A DNA stretch of 64,000 bases from Prunus persica (taxonomy: Eukaryota; Streptophyta; Magnoliopsida; Rosales; Rosaceae), in the NCBI RefSeq assembly GCF_000346465.2, contig NC_034012.1:4817655-4881654 (forward strand), written 5' to 3'. Below are positions 40,334 to 52,123 of this stretch, piece after piece. The notes under the pieces are model-generated. The model was not told the origin of the DNA and did not search any database. It saw only the letters and a program-made list of their open reading frames with translations. Each line of letters begins with the position of its first letter. Position 1 is the stretch's first letter. The position numbers were made by a program, and so were the translations under genes.

Positions 40334-42300
40334 TGACAGGATCCGCCCTCGAATTCTTCGAAAACTGGGACGAATTCCGTCTTGTTACCGACATCACCCC
40401 GATGTCGGGGCCACTTACTTAAAATCGAGACTCTCTACCAAAATTTTGGCAGAGTCTCTCCTGTAAATTGTACAATCCCAACAAAAATCAACCTGCATAA
40501 TATACATAATATAAACCCAACCAGCAGTATGCTTTCAACATACAACCATACACACAAAATGGCCTCCGGTCTCAAGTAAGAACCTAACATGGGCAATAAC
40601 AGAGCATCTACTGAATTTAGTTTACAAGAACATCCAGTGAGTAAAAAGAAATTACTCGAAGCCTAATCTATTGATGTAAATGGTTCGGCCTTCGAACACC
40701 GCTTGCAACCTTCCTGGAGTGACTACTGTCTGGGGGGCGCAAAACAGAAACATGTGAGTGGACAAAAACAAAGTTTGAATTTAAAACAACATAATAACCC
40801 CACCGTGTAAAAATAATGCTCAAAACATGCAGGTTCGTAATTCATATTTAAAAATCAAGCACATTCTTCTCTGAAACCCTTTAAAACCCAAAATCAGTCA
40901 ATCTATAAACTAAATTCCCACAATTAATACTGTTCTTTCCAACCCACTACATATACTCTAATTGCTTTACACTCACACCTATATATAAATATATAATTAT
41001 AGATATGTCATAATCTTCTCACACTACCTAGGTACCGGGGAAACAATCCAACCGGGGGATTGTTTAACTAGCCCGTAGGATTTTCATTTGCTATCCTGCG
41101 TCTAGGGATGAGCGGTCCAACCGGGGGGTGAAACTCCATATCTCACACACCGGAACATCCAACGCCATGTGTAGCTCCAATACTAAGTTCTATGCGCGCA
41201 TACTACATCATCACACATCGAAAATTTCAACGCCATGTGTAATGATCCCAAGCAATACACATAATATTCCCATACACCAGAAATTTCAACGCCACGTATG
41301 GGAAGTGTCTCACACGCCGGAAATTCCAACGCCACGTGTGAGACTAATAACAACATGTTCTTCCCACACGCCAGAAATTCCAATGCCAGGTGTGGGAAGC
41401 CTAGTAACTGGGGATGATACTTACATAGTGTAATCATACATCTTCTCTCAACAACCCCTCATACTCAAATCCTTCCACAATCTCACCTCAACAACCCACA
41501 TACCCCACATATAGACAATATATATAGAATTTCCCAAAATTCATACAAACATCCTCTCAGTACTTAGATATGTCAAACCCACAATATATTACCAAAGCGC
41601 TATATGAACATCAAATTCAACATTTGAATATTAATATATCCAATATACCATTTAAAACATTATGCATAAATCTTTCATCAACAAAACCATGCGTATGATT
41701 GAAAACAAAGTCCACTCACAAATAGTCCCAAGCTGCCCGACCCTACGAGGGTCCCGCCTACTGTGTACGATTGATCGGAGCACCTATTTCAAGATACGAA
41801 CCCTTAATTAATATAGAATCACTTCCAGGACTCTGATTCACGATCCGCGAAATCCTACACAATTCTAGGAGTGCCTTGATCAACAAATTTTAATTTGAAA
41901 ACGATCCAACGGTCAGAACCTATTGAACCCAGATAACGCACAATATGCGAAATCCGTTCGATAGTCAAACGACATACGAATTGGAATCCGAGCACACTTA
42001 CGCACTCGTGACAACGTGAGGATTACAACAGGTCAAAACGTGACTTCACCACCCTTGCCCACATGCCGCCACACGCGCCGGCAGCGCGTGGGTATGTAGA
42101 GTAATTTTTGGTGATGAAAAAACTCCACACCACCGCTCACCCTTCCTACCCTAGATACTACTCGAGGCAAGGATCATTTCATTCAACTACAAGGAGGTCC
42201 AATTTGGACGGCAACCGGCTGGAATTTCACTTTGAAATCCGGCCAAAACCTAGATTCCAAAATCGGTTTCCCAAACTCAAAATCGATCCAATGCTATGCA

Positions 42301-42574
42301 TGTAACACCCCGACTCCAAATTAAACCCCTTATTTAAATTATTTAATAATTTAAGGGGAATTACAAATTTACCCTTGAGATAAGGGCATTTTGGTCATAT
42401 TCTTAACTGAAGAGAGTTTGAGGCATTGAATAGTATTTTTGGATAGGTCGTACTGAGACGAGTTCATAGACACATAGTGGGCTCGAATCGGAGTTGTAAC
42501 GAGAGAGATATGGTCAAAAAAAATCCAGTGGCAAAATCGTAATTATTTCAAAATGGAATTTTTTATAAAAATTA

Positions 42575-42626
<52 letters not shown>

Positions 42627-44723
42627 GCGAGCTCTTTCTCTCTCTCCCGTCGGTCTCTCTCTCTCTCTCCTCGTAACTCCGGCCACCGGTCACGGCTGTG
42701 GACGGGGCCGGTACCAAAATGACGTGGGCTTCGTCCTCTTCCAGCCCCAGCCGACTCCCGCCTCCAGCCTCCGTGATTTCGCTGGAAAACGGAGAGGAAG
42801 CGGACGGTGTCGTCCGATCTTCGCCGCCGTCGATCTCCCTCCTCCGGCCACCGATTCCGACGAGCAAGGTATGGTTTCTCACCTACTTTTCATGCTCTAC
42901 CTGCCTGTTGGGTAGGATTGGATCGATTCTTAGCGTTGTCAATTCGATTTTCGAATTGAAATTCGGCCGGTTAATCGCGATTCCGGCCACTTCCGATCAG
43001 TTTTTGGGGTAGGTCCAAGAACAAAAGTGGCTCCAAATAGGGTGTTATACCTAGGGTAGGAGTTTGGAGCCGTGGTGTTGAGATTTTCCGGCGAAGCTTT
43101 ATCGCTTTGGGCACCCACGCGCTGCCGGCGCGTGGGCAGTGTAGAAAAAGTGGCACTATGTCTCGATGAGATCCTTAGGTTGTCACGAGTGCGTAGAATT
43201 TTGCGGATCTCAATTCGGACGTCGTTTGACTATCGAACGGACGATCGCATATTGTGCGTTATCAGGGTTCGATAGGGTGGGACCGTTGGATGGTCCCAAA
43301 TTTAATATATGTTAATCTAGGTATTTCTAGGATCGTGTAGGAATTCACGGATTGTGAATCGGAGCCCCGGATGTTCCGAATAAATAATTTAAAGTTTATA
43401 TTTTATATTAACTGTCAAATCGTGCGATCGTGAGCGATCCGACCGTCCGATCTGAACCAGACTTGCAGGACGAGTGTCATATACCTTATGAAACCCATAG
43501 GAACTTTCGGATTGGAATTTGGAGGTCGTGGGCCCCGCATGTCCTTTTGACCAGGGTTAGGGTAGTTTGACCCTTAGTTGACCGTGAGTCTCCCGGAGTA
43601 ATCTCACCTTTCCAGGGGGATTATCGTGTGCTAGATTATTGTGGAGGGTTACACAATATTAGAATTAATATAGATATTTATATATGTTTGTACAAGGGTA
43701 CAAAAGAGTCTAGAATGTTAGTTTGAAGTGCTATACGCACTACCTTAGGTACTTCCCCGGATTTTGGTTACACTACAAGTACCACCAAGTGAAAGTTAGG
43801 TCCCACGTGGCGTAGGTTATCTGGCGTGCAGACAGGCCCCATACGTGGCGTTGGTTATACCGACGTATGGGGAGATTTGTGATATGATGTTCAGGTCTCA
43901 CGTGGCGTAGGTTATCCGGCGTTGAGACAGGCCCCATACGTGGCGTTGGTTGTACCGGCGTATGGGGAGATATATGATATTATGTTAAGGTCGCACGTGG
44001 CGTAGGTTATCCGGCGTGTCGACAGACCCCATACGTGACGTTGGTTGTACCGGCGTATGGGGAGATATGTGATATGATGTGCAGGTCTCGTGTGGCGTAG
44101 GTTATCCGGCGTTGAGACATACCCCATACGTGGCGTTGGTTGTACCGGCGTATGGGGAGATATTATGATAGTATGGCATGGTCGCACGTGGCGTAGGTTA
44201 TCCGGCGTGTTGACAGGCCCCATACGTGGCGTTGGTTGTACCAGCGTATGGGGAGATTATGTGAAATACAGAGAAATGAAATAAGGTATCGTCTATGTGT
44301 GGAATTGGGTTTTATTGGAAGAACTACGTGTGGCTTGATCCCTCAAGGAGGGTATGTAGGCAGCCTAAGGTTATTAGGTGCAGCCGCAAATTAAATGTTA
44401 GTTATAATTTATATTTGAATTGTTTGCCTTGTTTAAGGCATGAATTGTTTTGTTAGCGGGTTTGGTAGTAGTTGAGAATTATTAGAAGGCCGAAGGCCGT
44501 TTGTGTGAATTGCATGAAATTATATTGTGCATGCTGCCAGTTATGGATATTAAATGTGTTTTTATGCAGGTTAAAATTTTGGAAAATGTCCAATTTATAG
44601 AGGAGACTGCCAAAATTTCGGCAGGAAGTCTCGTTCTTTAGTAAGTGGGCCTGGCGTCGGGATAATGTCGGAAATTCCAAAGGGTCGCCTCGGGTTTTGA
44701 AAAATTCGGGGCGGGTCCTTTCA
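42301..44723 (+). mobile_element. Solo LTR (nested), 2423 bp, same family
   Basis: Starts TGTAACACCCCGACTCC and ends GCGGGTCCTTTCA; flanked by the exact 5-base repeat ATGCA at 42296-42300 and 44724-44728. It is inverted relative to the outer LTR, and almost every part has a diverged counterpart in it: the TGTAACACCCC end (42301 against 45305), the (CT)n tract, a gcgtgggcagtgtag block, the CGTATGGGG repeats and the GTCGGG...GGGCGG end. A (TC)n run lies at about 42579-42623. It contains no credible gene. Confidence 0.9.
43804..44275. repeat. 95-bp tandem repeat, about 5 units, inside the nested LTR
   Basis: The phrase cacgtggcgtaggttat begins at 43804, 43899, 43994, 44089 and 44185, spacing 95 or 96. 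Each unit also carries a second, related half (catacgtggcgttggt...cgtatgggga). The outer LTR has shorter, diverged counterparts at about 41140-41400. Confidence 0.9.
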
Positions 44724-44948
44724 ATGCAACAGACAGCTAGAACAAGTAAAAAGAGGAAGAACCCTCACCTGTTTCACCGGGTTTAGGTGGCTGCGCAACG
44801 ACGGAGGAAACCCGGTTCAAACCAGTCAATACTGTAGCCGGAATTCGAGGTTTTCGATTCAGAAAATTGGTGGTTCGGGTTCGGGGCTTCGAGAGGAGTC
44901 AATCGGGATCGGTGCACGTCCCGCCGTGGACGGTGCTGCGAGAATCAG

Positions 44949-44972
44949 AGAGAGAGAGAGAGAGAGAGAGAC
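44949..44972. repeat. (GA)n microsatellite in the outer LTR
   Basis: A GA run that corresponds, in inverted orientation, to the (TC)n run at about 42579-42623 of the nested LTR. The same position in both copies shows it is part of the family sequence. Confidence 0.75.
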
Positions 44973-45356
44973 GATTTCGGGGAGAGAGAAAGGAGAGAGA
45001 GAGAGTTGTGTGCTAGAGGAGAGAGAAGGAGGGTGAAAAATCTAATTTTTACCAAACTCTTTTTGAAATAATCACAAGTTTGCCACTGAAAGTATTTTGA
45101 TCACCAAATCTTTATTACAACTCCGATTCAAGCCTACCATGTCTGCGGACTCTTCTCAGTACGACCTATGTAACCATGCCACTCGTTGTCCCTAAATCCT
45201 TCCAGATAAGAAAAGGACCAAAATAACCCCTACTTTAAGGGGTAGATTCGTAATTTCACTTAAATAAATTAAATAAGGGATTAAATTTGGAGTCGGGGTG
45301 TTACACTAATCTAAATCAAATGTGGTGCTCAATAGCCACATGCCAATCCGCCTCCA

Positions 45357-46292
45357 GTTAGGGCTCGTCAATGGGCCGGGCCGGGCTAGCCTGACCCAAA
45401 TTTAATGGGCTTGGACCGAGTGAGTTGTGCTTTAAAGAAGAGAGACAAAATACCGGGTTAGGTCGGGTCGGGCTGGGTTTTTTTAAGAAAATTCAAAGTC
45501 GAAGCCCGACCCATAGACCGGGCTTGGGAAAACCCATCGGGCCAGGCCTAGCTAAGCCCAACAGGCCAGGCCAAAACGGGCTTACTTCTTTCAAAAAAAA
45601 ATTATAAACTTAATCTTAAGGGCATTTTAGTCCAAATTTGAGATTAAACTTACTTAATTCCAACATTTTCACATCAAACCAAATTCATAGAACACCCAAT
45701 AAAGTCACACAACTTAATAAGATTTTCCACAAAAGTAATAAAACTAAGTATTATTTTTGAGGTTATTACATAATTAGACCGTAATAAGTTTTAAGAAATA
45801 ATTTTAAAAAATAATGAGTATCAAAAAAATATTTTTTTAAAAGGATGGTATGAATAAATATGCAAATATTTTGGTGATGTGTTCAAGAAAAGCATGATTA
45901 TATTTGGTGGTACTATTATGTTTCGTGATATGATTATATTTAGTGATATGATATGTTGTTCATCTTATTTTTATATATATAATTGTTGTATTAATAATTG
46001 ACATAAATTAATGTGCTAATCATCCAATTATAAACTAGGAATGAGTAAAGAAAAGTAAATGAAATGAAACAAATTATATATGTGATTTAAGTAATATAAT
46101 CCTAATCCTAAACTCTTATTATACATAATTATATATGTATGCAGGCTTAACGGGCCGGGCTTCAGACACCCAAGCCCAAGCCCAGCCCAGCCCAAGGCGG
46201 GCCGGGCCATCTCAAAACCCATAACGGGCCGGGCCGAGTTTTTTTTCAATGGGTCGGGCGGGCTCCCATTGGCCCATGAGCTCGCGGGCCAA
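45357..46292. mobile_element. Probable hAT-like MITE with GGGCCGGGC-rich ends
   Basis: The left end (gggctcgtcaatgggccgggcc) and the right end (gggccgggccga ... caatgggtcgggcgggct, cccattggcccatgagctc) are GC-rich and partly complementary, around an AT-rich interior with no transposase. Such ends are common in plant hAT-derived MITEs. I could not find an exact target-site duplication, so the borders are approximate. Confidence 0.45.
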
Positions 46293-47361
46293 ATTACAAC
46301 CAAAGGAGATTAACTCTCTCACTTATCCTAGGAGTTATAGAGTTTAACTCTCACAGCCCAAATCTCAATTACACCAAGTCACTCTCAAGCTAACCACACA
46401 CAAGAGTCAAGAACACAGGATTGTTCTTGCTCACTAAGAAAGAATACACTAAGAACAATACAAAGAAATAAACCTTCCACAAACACAAGGAACAAATGAA
46501 GAAGACTCAACCTTTGAAATGGCTTGATCTTCCCTCAACATCTTGTGTAGCCAAAGAGGAGTTTATCTCCACCTTCATAGTGATGCTCTCTAGTATTTCT
46601 CTCTGTGTGAAGAAGCACTTCTGTTTTAGCCTATCTGAGCAATGGTGCTCACGGCATGCACCTCCAAATGGTGAGACATGTTGCCCCCCTTTCTATCTGC
46701 CAAGTCTTCTTTATATAACCAAAGAATTTGGTCCAACAGCTGCTTGCATGAAGAAACCATGCAAGTTGTCCTGAGCACTTTCAAAGTCCTCCACAAGACA
46801 AGAAATGCACCGAAAGAGCACAACAACCAGCATTGGAAAAGAAACCAGCTGCTCCTCTTTCTCATGTCTTTGGTGCAGTGCGGCACACCTGCACACTCAT
46901 CTCCTTCTACCAACGAACCCAAGTTGGCTTCTCAAAGAACCCAAGAGTCAAAAAGTAGTAGCAATAATACAATGACTATTCTACCTCTCTCTCTTGTTCT
47001 CACGGGTACAAACAACAATGTGGCCAATATAATATTGAAGGCTAATAAACAAAGAAAGAAAGATTTCTTTCTCATAATGGCAGTCACCGACAAAGGAAAT
47101 GCCCAAAGCTGTCACAAAAGATGGTGTACATCTCTCAAGTGCTGGCACCTACTCCATCTCTGTCTCCAGCCTTTTAACAAAGGGATTTGCCATCACTATG
47201 TTTTCATAATTGTGAAATATCTGGGGAGATTGTACCAAAGCAACCTTAAATGCAAAAGAAACTAGTTTAATCAAAGTAAAAATTAAATCTTCAAATTAGA
47301 CCACACGAACCAATCTATTGTTTATTCTGTTACACGAACCAATCTAGTTGTTCTTGACATT
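46293..47361. other. Unresolved sequence, possibly retroelement debris
   Basis: Contains short ORFs on both strands without family motifs. The last 70 bases (47290-47361) are the native 3' flank of gene I, as shown by the acacgaaccaatcta and tgttcttgacattctattt phrases also seen 3' of genes J and L. The rest may be the remains of an LTR element, but I could not show it. Confidence 0.35.
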
Positions 47362-47523
47362 CTATTTTTCCCTCCAATGGAAACACAGGGATGCTTTGTT
47401 CCCTGAAAAAGTTACCAGGATCAACTAAGGTCTTAACATGAACAAGTCCCCTAAAGTTATTCTTGAAATACTTCAAACCCCAAATGCTTGCTTCTGCATA
47501 GCTTGTATCAGCATCCTTGTTCC

Positions 47524-47703
47524 TGAAAGGAATAGAACGTATGGGGTAAAGCCTCAATCTTCATGAGGGCATATTGTATTGATTTATACAGTATTACAGA
47601 TAGAGTCCTATATCAAATATGATAAGGATACAATGTTATCAGATAACCAAGAAGATAAACGTAAATACAAGATAAGAGTCCTAAGGACAATAGTCATCTA
47701 ATA
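47524..47703 (-). repeat. 3' LTR of the copia element in gene I
   Basis: 180 bp, bounded by the target duplication on one side and the purine tract on the other. Bases 47654-47703 are repeated exactly at 49744-49793, which is all that remains of the 5' LTR. Confidence 0.85.
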
Positions 47704-49787
47704 CACCCCCGCAAGCTGACAGGGGAGGAACGCACTGGAAGCTTGGAGGTCAGCAGCTGGAAACGTGGAATAGACAACCCCTTCGTAAAAATGTCGGCAA
47801 TTTGGTCATGAGTAGCAAGATAACGAACGTCAAGCTCCTGCCGCACAACTTTTTCACGAACATAATGATAATCAACTTCAACATGACGAGTACGGGCATG
47901 GAAGACAGGATTGGAGGCCAAGGAGATGGCACTAATGTTGTCACACCAAAGTTTAGGACATGAAAGAGAAAGCTGCAGATCACGAAATAGTGCACGGAAC
48001 CAAGAAATTGCAGCAGCAGTATAAGCAAGTTGGCGGTACTCGGCTTCGGTGCTGGAGCGAGAGACACCTCCTTGCTTCTTAGAACTCCAGGAAATTAAAT
48101 TAGACCCAAGATACAAGCAGTAGCCACCCGTAGAGCGACGATCATCGGGATCACCGGCATAGTCCGCATCAGAATAAGCCATTAAAGACAGGGAACCAGG
48201 TTTATAGAACAAGCCATGAGTGGAAGTACCATTAAGATAGCGAAGAATACGTTTGACAGCAACCCAATGAGTAGAGGTAGGTTGGTGCATAAACTGGCAG
48301 ACATGGTTCACAGCAAAGGCAATATCAGGGCGTGTGAGAGTGAGATATTGCAACGCACCAACGACACTGCGATACTCAGAAGGGTCATCCAATGGAGCAC
48401 CATCATGGAGGCTAAGACGACGTCCACTGGCAACAGGCGATGAAATATGTTTGGCGTCCTGCATCTTTGTGCGTGTCAACAAGTCCTTTATATACTTGGA
48501 TTGAGTGAGAGAAAGCCCGTTAGGAGTGCGAAGAATTTCCATGCCCAGAAAATAATGAACAGGCCCAAGGTCCTTCATGGAGAAGAGACGGCTCAAGTCT
48601 TGAATGAGTTTGGAGATGTGGGCTGGGTCATTGCCTGTAATTAAAATGTCATCAACATAAATTAATAAATAAACTCGAATGGACCCATGAAGATAGATGA
48701 ATAAAGAAGAGTCGGCTGTGGAAGCAATGAATCCCAAATCTTCCAAATGAGTGGAGAAACATTTAAACCAGGCCCGAGGGGCTTGTTTGAGCCCATACAG
48801 AGAACGCTTAAGACGACAAACATGGTCAGGAAATTGGGGGTCAATGAACCCAGTGGGCTGACGCATATAAACCTCATCATCTAGATAGCCGTGGAGAAAA
48901 GCATTCTGAACGTCCAACTGACGAACGGGCCATTGAAATTGAACAGAGAGGGCTAAGATAAGACGGATGGTGGAATGATTCACAACTGGGCTAAATGTCT
49001 CGCCATAATCCAACCCTTCTTGCTGATGAAAACCATTAGCCACTAAGCGGGCCTTGTAACGTTGAACCGAGCCATCAGAATTGTGTTTGATACGAAACAC
49101 CCATTTATTCGGCAAGACATTCAAGGTGGGCATTGGAGGAACCAGGACCCAAGTACCGGCTCGTTGAAGAGCATTAAATTCCTCGCCCATAGCAGCCCGC
49201 CATTCCTGAAATTTATTAGCCTGGCTGAAACAAGTGGGCTCAACAAGATCATTAGAAGAGGCCAAGAAAGCATGATTTGCATATTTAGGATTGGGCTTAT
49301 GAACACCAGTTTTAGCACGAGTCACCATAGAATGAGTAGTAGAAGGTCTTACCCGAGAAGTAGCCGAAGGTGATGAGTGTCTTGAGGAACTTGGTAAAAC
49401 AGGTTCAGGGTCAGGAGAGGGAAAAGTGAGGATGGTTCTATGTGGGGTGCGACGGTAAACTTGGAGAGAACTAGGTGGGGAGTGTTGGAGTATTTGGGAG
49501 GCAACGGCTGTGGGACTAGATGTGGTATTGGGCAAGAGAGAAGATAAGTGTGGGCTGGAGGATATGTGAGGTGGCGTGACAATTTGGTGGCTATGGGGCT
49601 GTGAGGCAGCCAGCTGGTTGGGAAAAGACCCAAAAATTTGTAAAGGTGGTGCAGAATCCGCAGAAGAGGAAGAAGAAATTGGGGCATGAGGGCCCTTGGT
49701 CTCTTGAAAGGGAAAGCAATGTTCATCAAAAATAACATGACGGGATAAACGTAAATACAAGATAAGAGTCCTAAGGACAATAGTCAT
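47694..49787 (-). CDS. copia pol fragment: RT and RNase H
   Basis: An open frame of 697 codons whose first codons come from the LTR remnant and which then enters pol. Motifs in order: Ser/Pro-rich linker (residues about 35-170), RT with KARLVANGFHQQ, LDVQNAFLHG, SLYGLKQAP and the catalytic YVDD (LIYVDDILITGND), then RNase H with SDADYAGDPDDRRSTGGY and STEAEYRQLA. No gag, protease or integrase catalytic core. The frame is intact, which fits a recent insertion. The native start codon is gone, so expression as a protein is unlikely. The short LTR suggests an Ale/Retrofit-like lineage, but that is tentative. Confidence 0.85.
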   Translation of the reverse strand: MTIVLRTLILYLRLSRHVIFDEHCFPFQETKGPHAPISSSSSADSAPPLQIFGSFPNQLAASQPHSHQIVTPPHISSSPHLSSLLPNTTSSPTAVASQILQHSPPSSLQVYRRTPHRTILTFPSPDPEPVLPSSSRHSSPSATSRVRPSTTHSMVTRAKTGVHKPNPKYANHAFLASSNDLVEPTCFSQANKFQEWRAAMGEEFNALQRAGTWVLVPPMPTLNVLPNKWVFRIKHNSDGSVQRYKARLVANGFHQQEGLDYGETFSPVVNHSTIRLILALSVQFQWPVRQLDVQNAFLHGYLDDEVYMRQPTGFIDPQFPDHVCRLKRSLYGLKQAPRAWFKCFSTHLEDLGFIASTADSSLFIYLHGSIRVYLLIYVDDILITGNDPAHISKLIQDLSRLFSMKDLGPVHYFLGMEILRTPNGLSLTQSKYIKDLLTRTKMQDAKHISSPVASGRRLSLHDGAPLDDPSEYRSVVGALQYLTLTRPDIAFAVNHVCQFMHQPTSTHWVAVKRILRYLNGTSTHGLFYKPGSLSLMAYSDADYAGDPDDRRSTGGYCLYLGSNLISWSSKKQGGVSRSSTEAEYRQLAYTAAAISWFRALFRDLQLSLSCPKLWCDNISAISLASNPVFHARTRHVEVDYHYVREKVVRQELDVRYLATHDQIADIFTKGLSIPRFQLLTSKLPVRSSPVSLRGCIR

Positions 49788-51355
49788 CTAATAGTTCCTT
49801 CCCAAGTCCAGATCCCTATAGTTCAAATAGGCAGCTCTTGGGGACTTTGAAACATATGGTGCCATGGAGGCATACAGCCTTCTTAACCAACCAATATTCT
49901 TTTCAGTTTCCTTGTCATCATTCCAAAAGACCAAATACTGGATTTCAAATAAATTTCCTTTTCTATGTGGGAAAGGAGTTTCTGAAGCAGAAATCTCACT
50001 CATTCTTCCACCATAAGGTGTCAGTATCAACTCGGATGCCTCCAGTTGAAGCATTCTTTGCCATAAATCTTCCAAGCCAGCTTCTGAAATTGGTTCTGTC
50101 ACATAATCTGATGTTGCTTTGAAGAATCTCTTAGATGGTTCAGTCCGCTGAAGCAAGACGTCTACTTCGTTACTTGGGAGGCCTTCAAAGTATAGAACAG
50201 ACTCAATCCAACTCATTTCCGTGAATTTGCTCTGGTCTAAACATAAGTCTGGGAAATTGTCTTGCATCCAAGGGAGAAATTTCTCAAATGTCTCAAGAAA
50301 CAAGAAATCAAATATAACTGTAATAGTTTTTCCATCATTTTTACCAGCTCCATTTGCAACTTGTACAAGTAAACGCAGGAAGTGCTCTTCAGGAATTCTA
50401 TCTGCGACAACTTGCCATTTAGATACAAATTTGGTTGCACCTTGTTCTATGGTCTTTGATTCCCTGTAAACTGTTACAGATGGAGGAACACGAACCAACC
50501 TAAGTTTCCATGTCAGAATGACTCCAAAGCTTGAGCCTCCCCCTCCTCTAATAGCCCAAAAGAGGTCTTCTCCCATGGATTTTCTGTCAAGAACTCTCCC
50601 ATTAACGTCAACAATCTTAGCATCAAGGACATTGTCAGCTGCCAGACCATACTTCCTGAACAACGTACCAAATCCACCTCCGCTAATATGTCCCCCAACA
50701 CCAACTGTGTGACAAATCCCTCCTGGAAATCCACAGACTTTACTCTTTTGTGCAATTGCGTAATAAAACTCTCCGATAGTAGCACCTGACTCGACCCAAG
50801 AACTCTCATTCTCAATGTCAATATCGATGGATCGAAGATTGAAAAGATCAATGATGATGAAAGGAGTTTCAGATACATAAGATAGGCCCTCATAGTCGTG
50901 GCCCCCGCTTCAGATTCTTATAAGTATGCCCTCTTTCTTGGAGCAGATTATAGCTGCTTGAACATGAGAGCCATGAAGAGGATTTATGATAGCTTCTGGT
51001 TTTGGTGTTGAAGGGTTTAAGAATCTGAGATTCCTTATGGAAGATTCCAAGACTGAGGAATAAGCAGAACTGTTTTTGGTAATGATGATTTTGCTACTTG
51101 AGTTGAAATTCTATATGTGGGAGTGGGAGGTAAAACAGTGGAGAAAGCTTTGTGTAGCTGAATTTGAAGTTGTGGACCAAACTGAGTTGAAAAGGATGAA
51201 AAGTAGAGGAAGTAGTCTCATGTGCAAGGTCACCATTTTCATTTCCTCTGTATGAAATGCATGAGCTCTTAGCTCACTCGAAAGATTATTGCAGACATTA
51301 GGTGTGCATATTGAAGACAAAGCAAAGGTTCAGTATGTGTCTCTTACTTCTGTCA

Positions 51356-51958
51356 TGTTGATGATTGGCTCAAAAAATAGTCAAAAGGCAAAACTGCTTT
51401 CGGCTGGCAGACATCTTGCGGTGCTTTCGGCTAGCAGACAAATTGGAGACAAATTAATGGCTAGCATTGATGGCTTACTTTTACCTTTTTTGACTTGTGT
51501 GTTTTGCTTTTTCCGTTGGGTGGTTGAAGAGCAAATGTTTGGCTTATAAAAGGGAACATGCATTTGGGAAAAATGTAGAGCGGAAAGCACCGAGAGTTGA
51601 GTTGATGAGAGAAGAGAGAAGTTGGGAGAGAGAAAAATAATAGTTTGGGCAACTAAGCTTTTGTTGCTATTGTTGATTATTTTTCCCTCTCTAAATTGTA
51701 CTCAATTTGTATCCCCTTTATATTCTTGAGTGTGTGAGCTTGGGTATATTTGGGGCTTGGGTTTTCTGAGTGGTTAAACACTATTGTATTTTCTCATTGA
51801 TTATAGTGGAATACTCCGTCGTCTCCAAACTGGATGTAGGCAATTGCCGAACCAGTATAAATCTTGGTGTTGTTCTTGTTGATTATTTTTGTTCTATTTT
51901 TCTCCTGTCTGTTGTTATTTATTTTTCACTCGCAGTTGGTTGACGCTTCCGCACAACA
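51356..51958 (+). repeat. 5' LTR of the Tnt1-like element
   Basis: 603 bp, starts TGTTGATGATTGGCTC and ends CGCACAACA. A TATA-like CTTATAAAAGGG at 51543-51554 is probably the LTR promoter. Relative to the 3' LTR it has an extra 5-base repeat (gagttgagttg) and 83 more bases near its end. Confidence 0.93.
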
Positions 51959-51960
51959 AG

Positions 51961-51972
51961 TGGTATCAGAGC
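51961..51972 (+). other. Primer-binding site, tRNA-iMet type
   Basis: TGGTATCAGAGC stands two bases after the 5' LTR. It is complementary to the 3' end of plant initiator methionine tRNA, the usual primer for copia elements. Confidence 0.93.
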
Positions 51973-52123
51973 TCCAGTTTTTCGACTGGGGTTTCGTGGG
52001 AGTGAAAAATCTGTCGGTGCTACAGTGACGGGTGAATAGTGCACGTGAATAGTGTCGGTGCTACAGTGCCCCCCGTGAATAGTGCTGTGCTACAGTAGCA
52101 GTGAATAGTGCCGGGCAGATTTG

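Larger units (their letters stand above)
40334..45305 (-). mobile_element. Solo LTR (outer), interrupted by a sister LTR
   Basis: Read on the minus strand from 45305 the element starts TGTAACACCCCGACTCC and, after skipping the nested insertion, ends GGATCCTGTCA at 40334. Flanks are an exact 5-base repeat CTAAT at 40329-40333 and 45306-45310. Without the nested element it is 2544 bp. There is no internal coding region, primer site or second LTR, so this is a solo LTR. The strand is given relative to the nested copy only; transcription direction is unknown. Confidence 0.88.
47524..49793 (-). mobile_element. Internally deleted Ty1/copia element in gene I
   Basis: Flanked by the exact 5-base repeat GTTCC (47519-47523 and 49794-49798). 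On the minus strand it starts with TATTAGATGACT, carries 50 bases of the 5' LTR (49793-49744), jumps straight into the end of the integrase/RT region, continues through RT and RNase H, a purine-rich GCGGGGGTG tract, and a complete 180-bp 3' LTR (47703-47524, ending CCTTTCA). The 50 bases common to both LTR parts are identical, so the insertion is young. Primer site, gag, protease and most of integrase are missing. Confidence 0.9.
47362..51242 (-). pseudogene. BBE-like gene I, split by a copia element
   Basis: The N-terminal part is 49794-51242 and the C-terminal part 47362-47523; a copia element lies between them in the codons after [10 protein letters not shown]. The start would be ATG 51242 or 51236 (MVTLHMRLLPLLFILFN). 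Further lesions: a stop (TAG for CAG) after SHSHI near 51112; TGA for CGA at 50912-50910, just before the flavin-linking SGGHDYEG; one codon lost in the NFFR-EQSIP segment; and a frame change at the very end. The long open part (about 49788-50909) has Cys in [18 protein letters not shown], Val at Cys+3, Phe at Cys+14 and Glu-Ile-Gln, the E type shared with J and L. Several lesions are independent of the insertion, so the gene may have been dead before it. Confidence 0.93.

Noticed and set aside
42553..43012. Overlapping plus-strand ORFs after the (TC)n run
   Set aside because: They lie wholly inside the nested solo LTR, start in low-complexity sequence and resemble no protein.
41110..44260. 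CRISPR-like array because of regular spacing
   Set aside because: The units are direct tandem repeats of 95 bases without unique spacers, in plant nuclear DNA, and lie within LTRs.
40334..45305. A single large palindromic transposon
   Set aside because: Two independent 5-base target duplications (CTAAT outside, ATGCA inside) and matching TGTAACACC ends show nested LTR insertions instead.
46496..47265. ORFs on both strands as real genes
   Set aside because: They overlap each other, lack motifs, and lie in probable retroelement debris.
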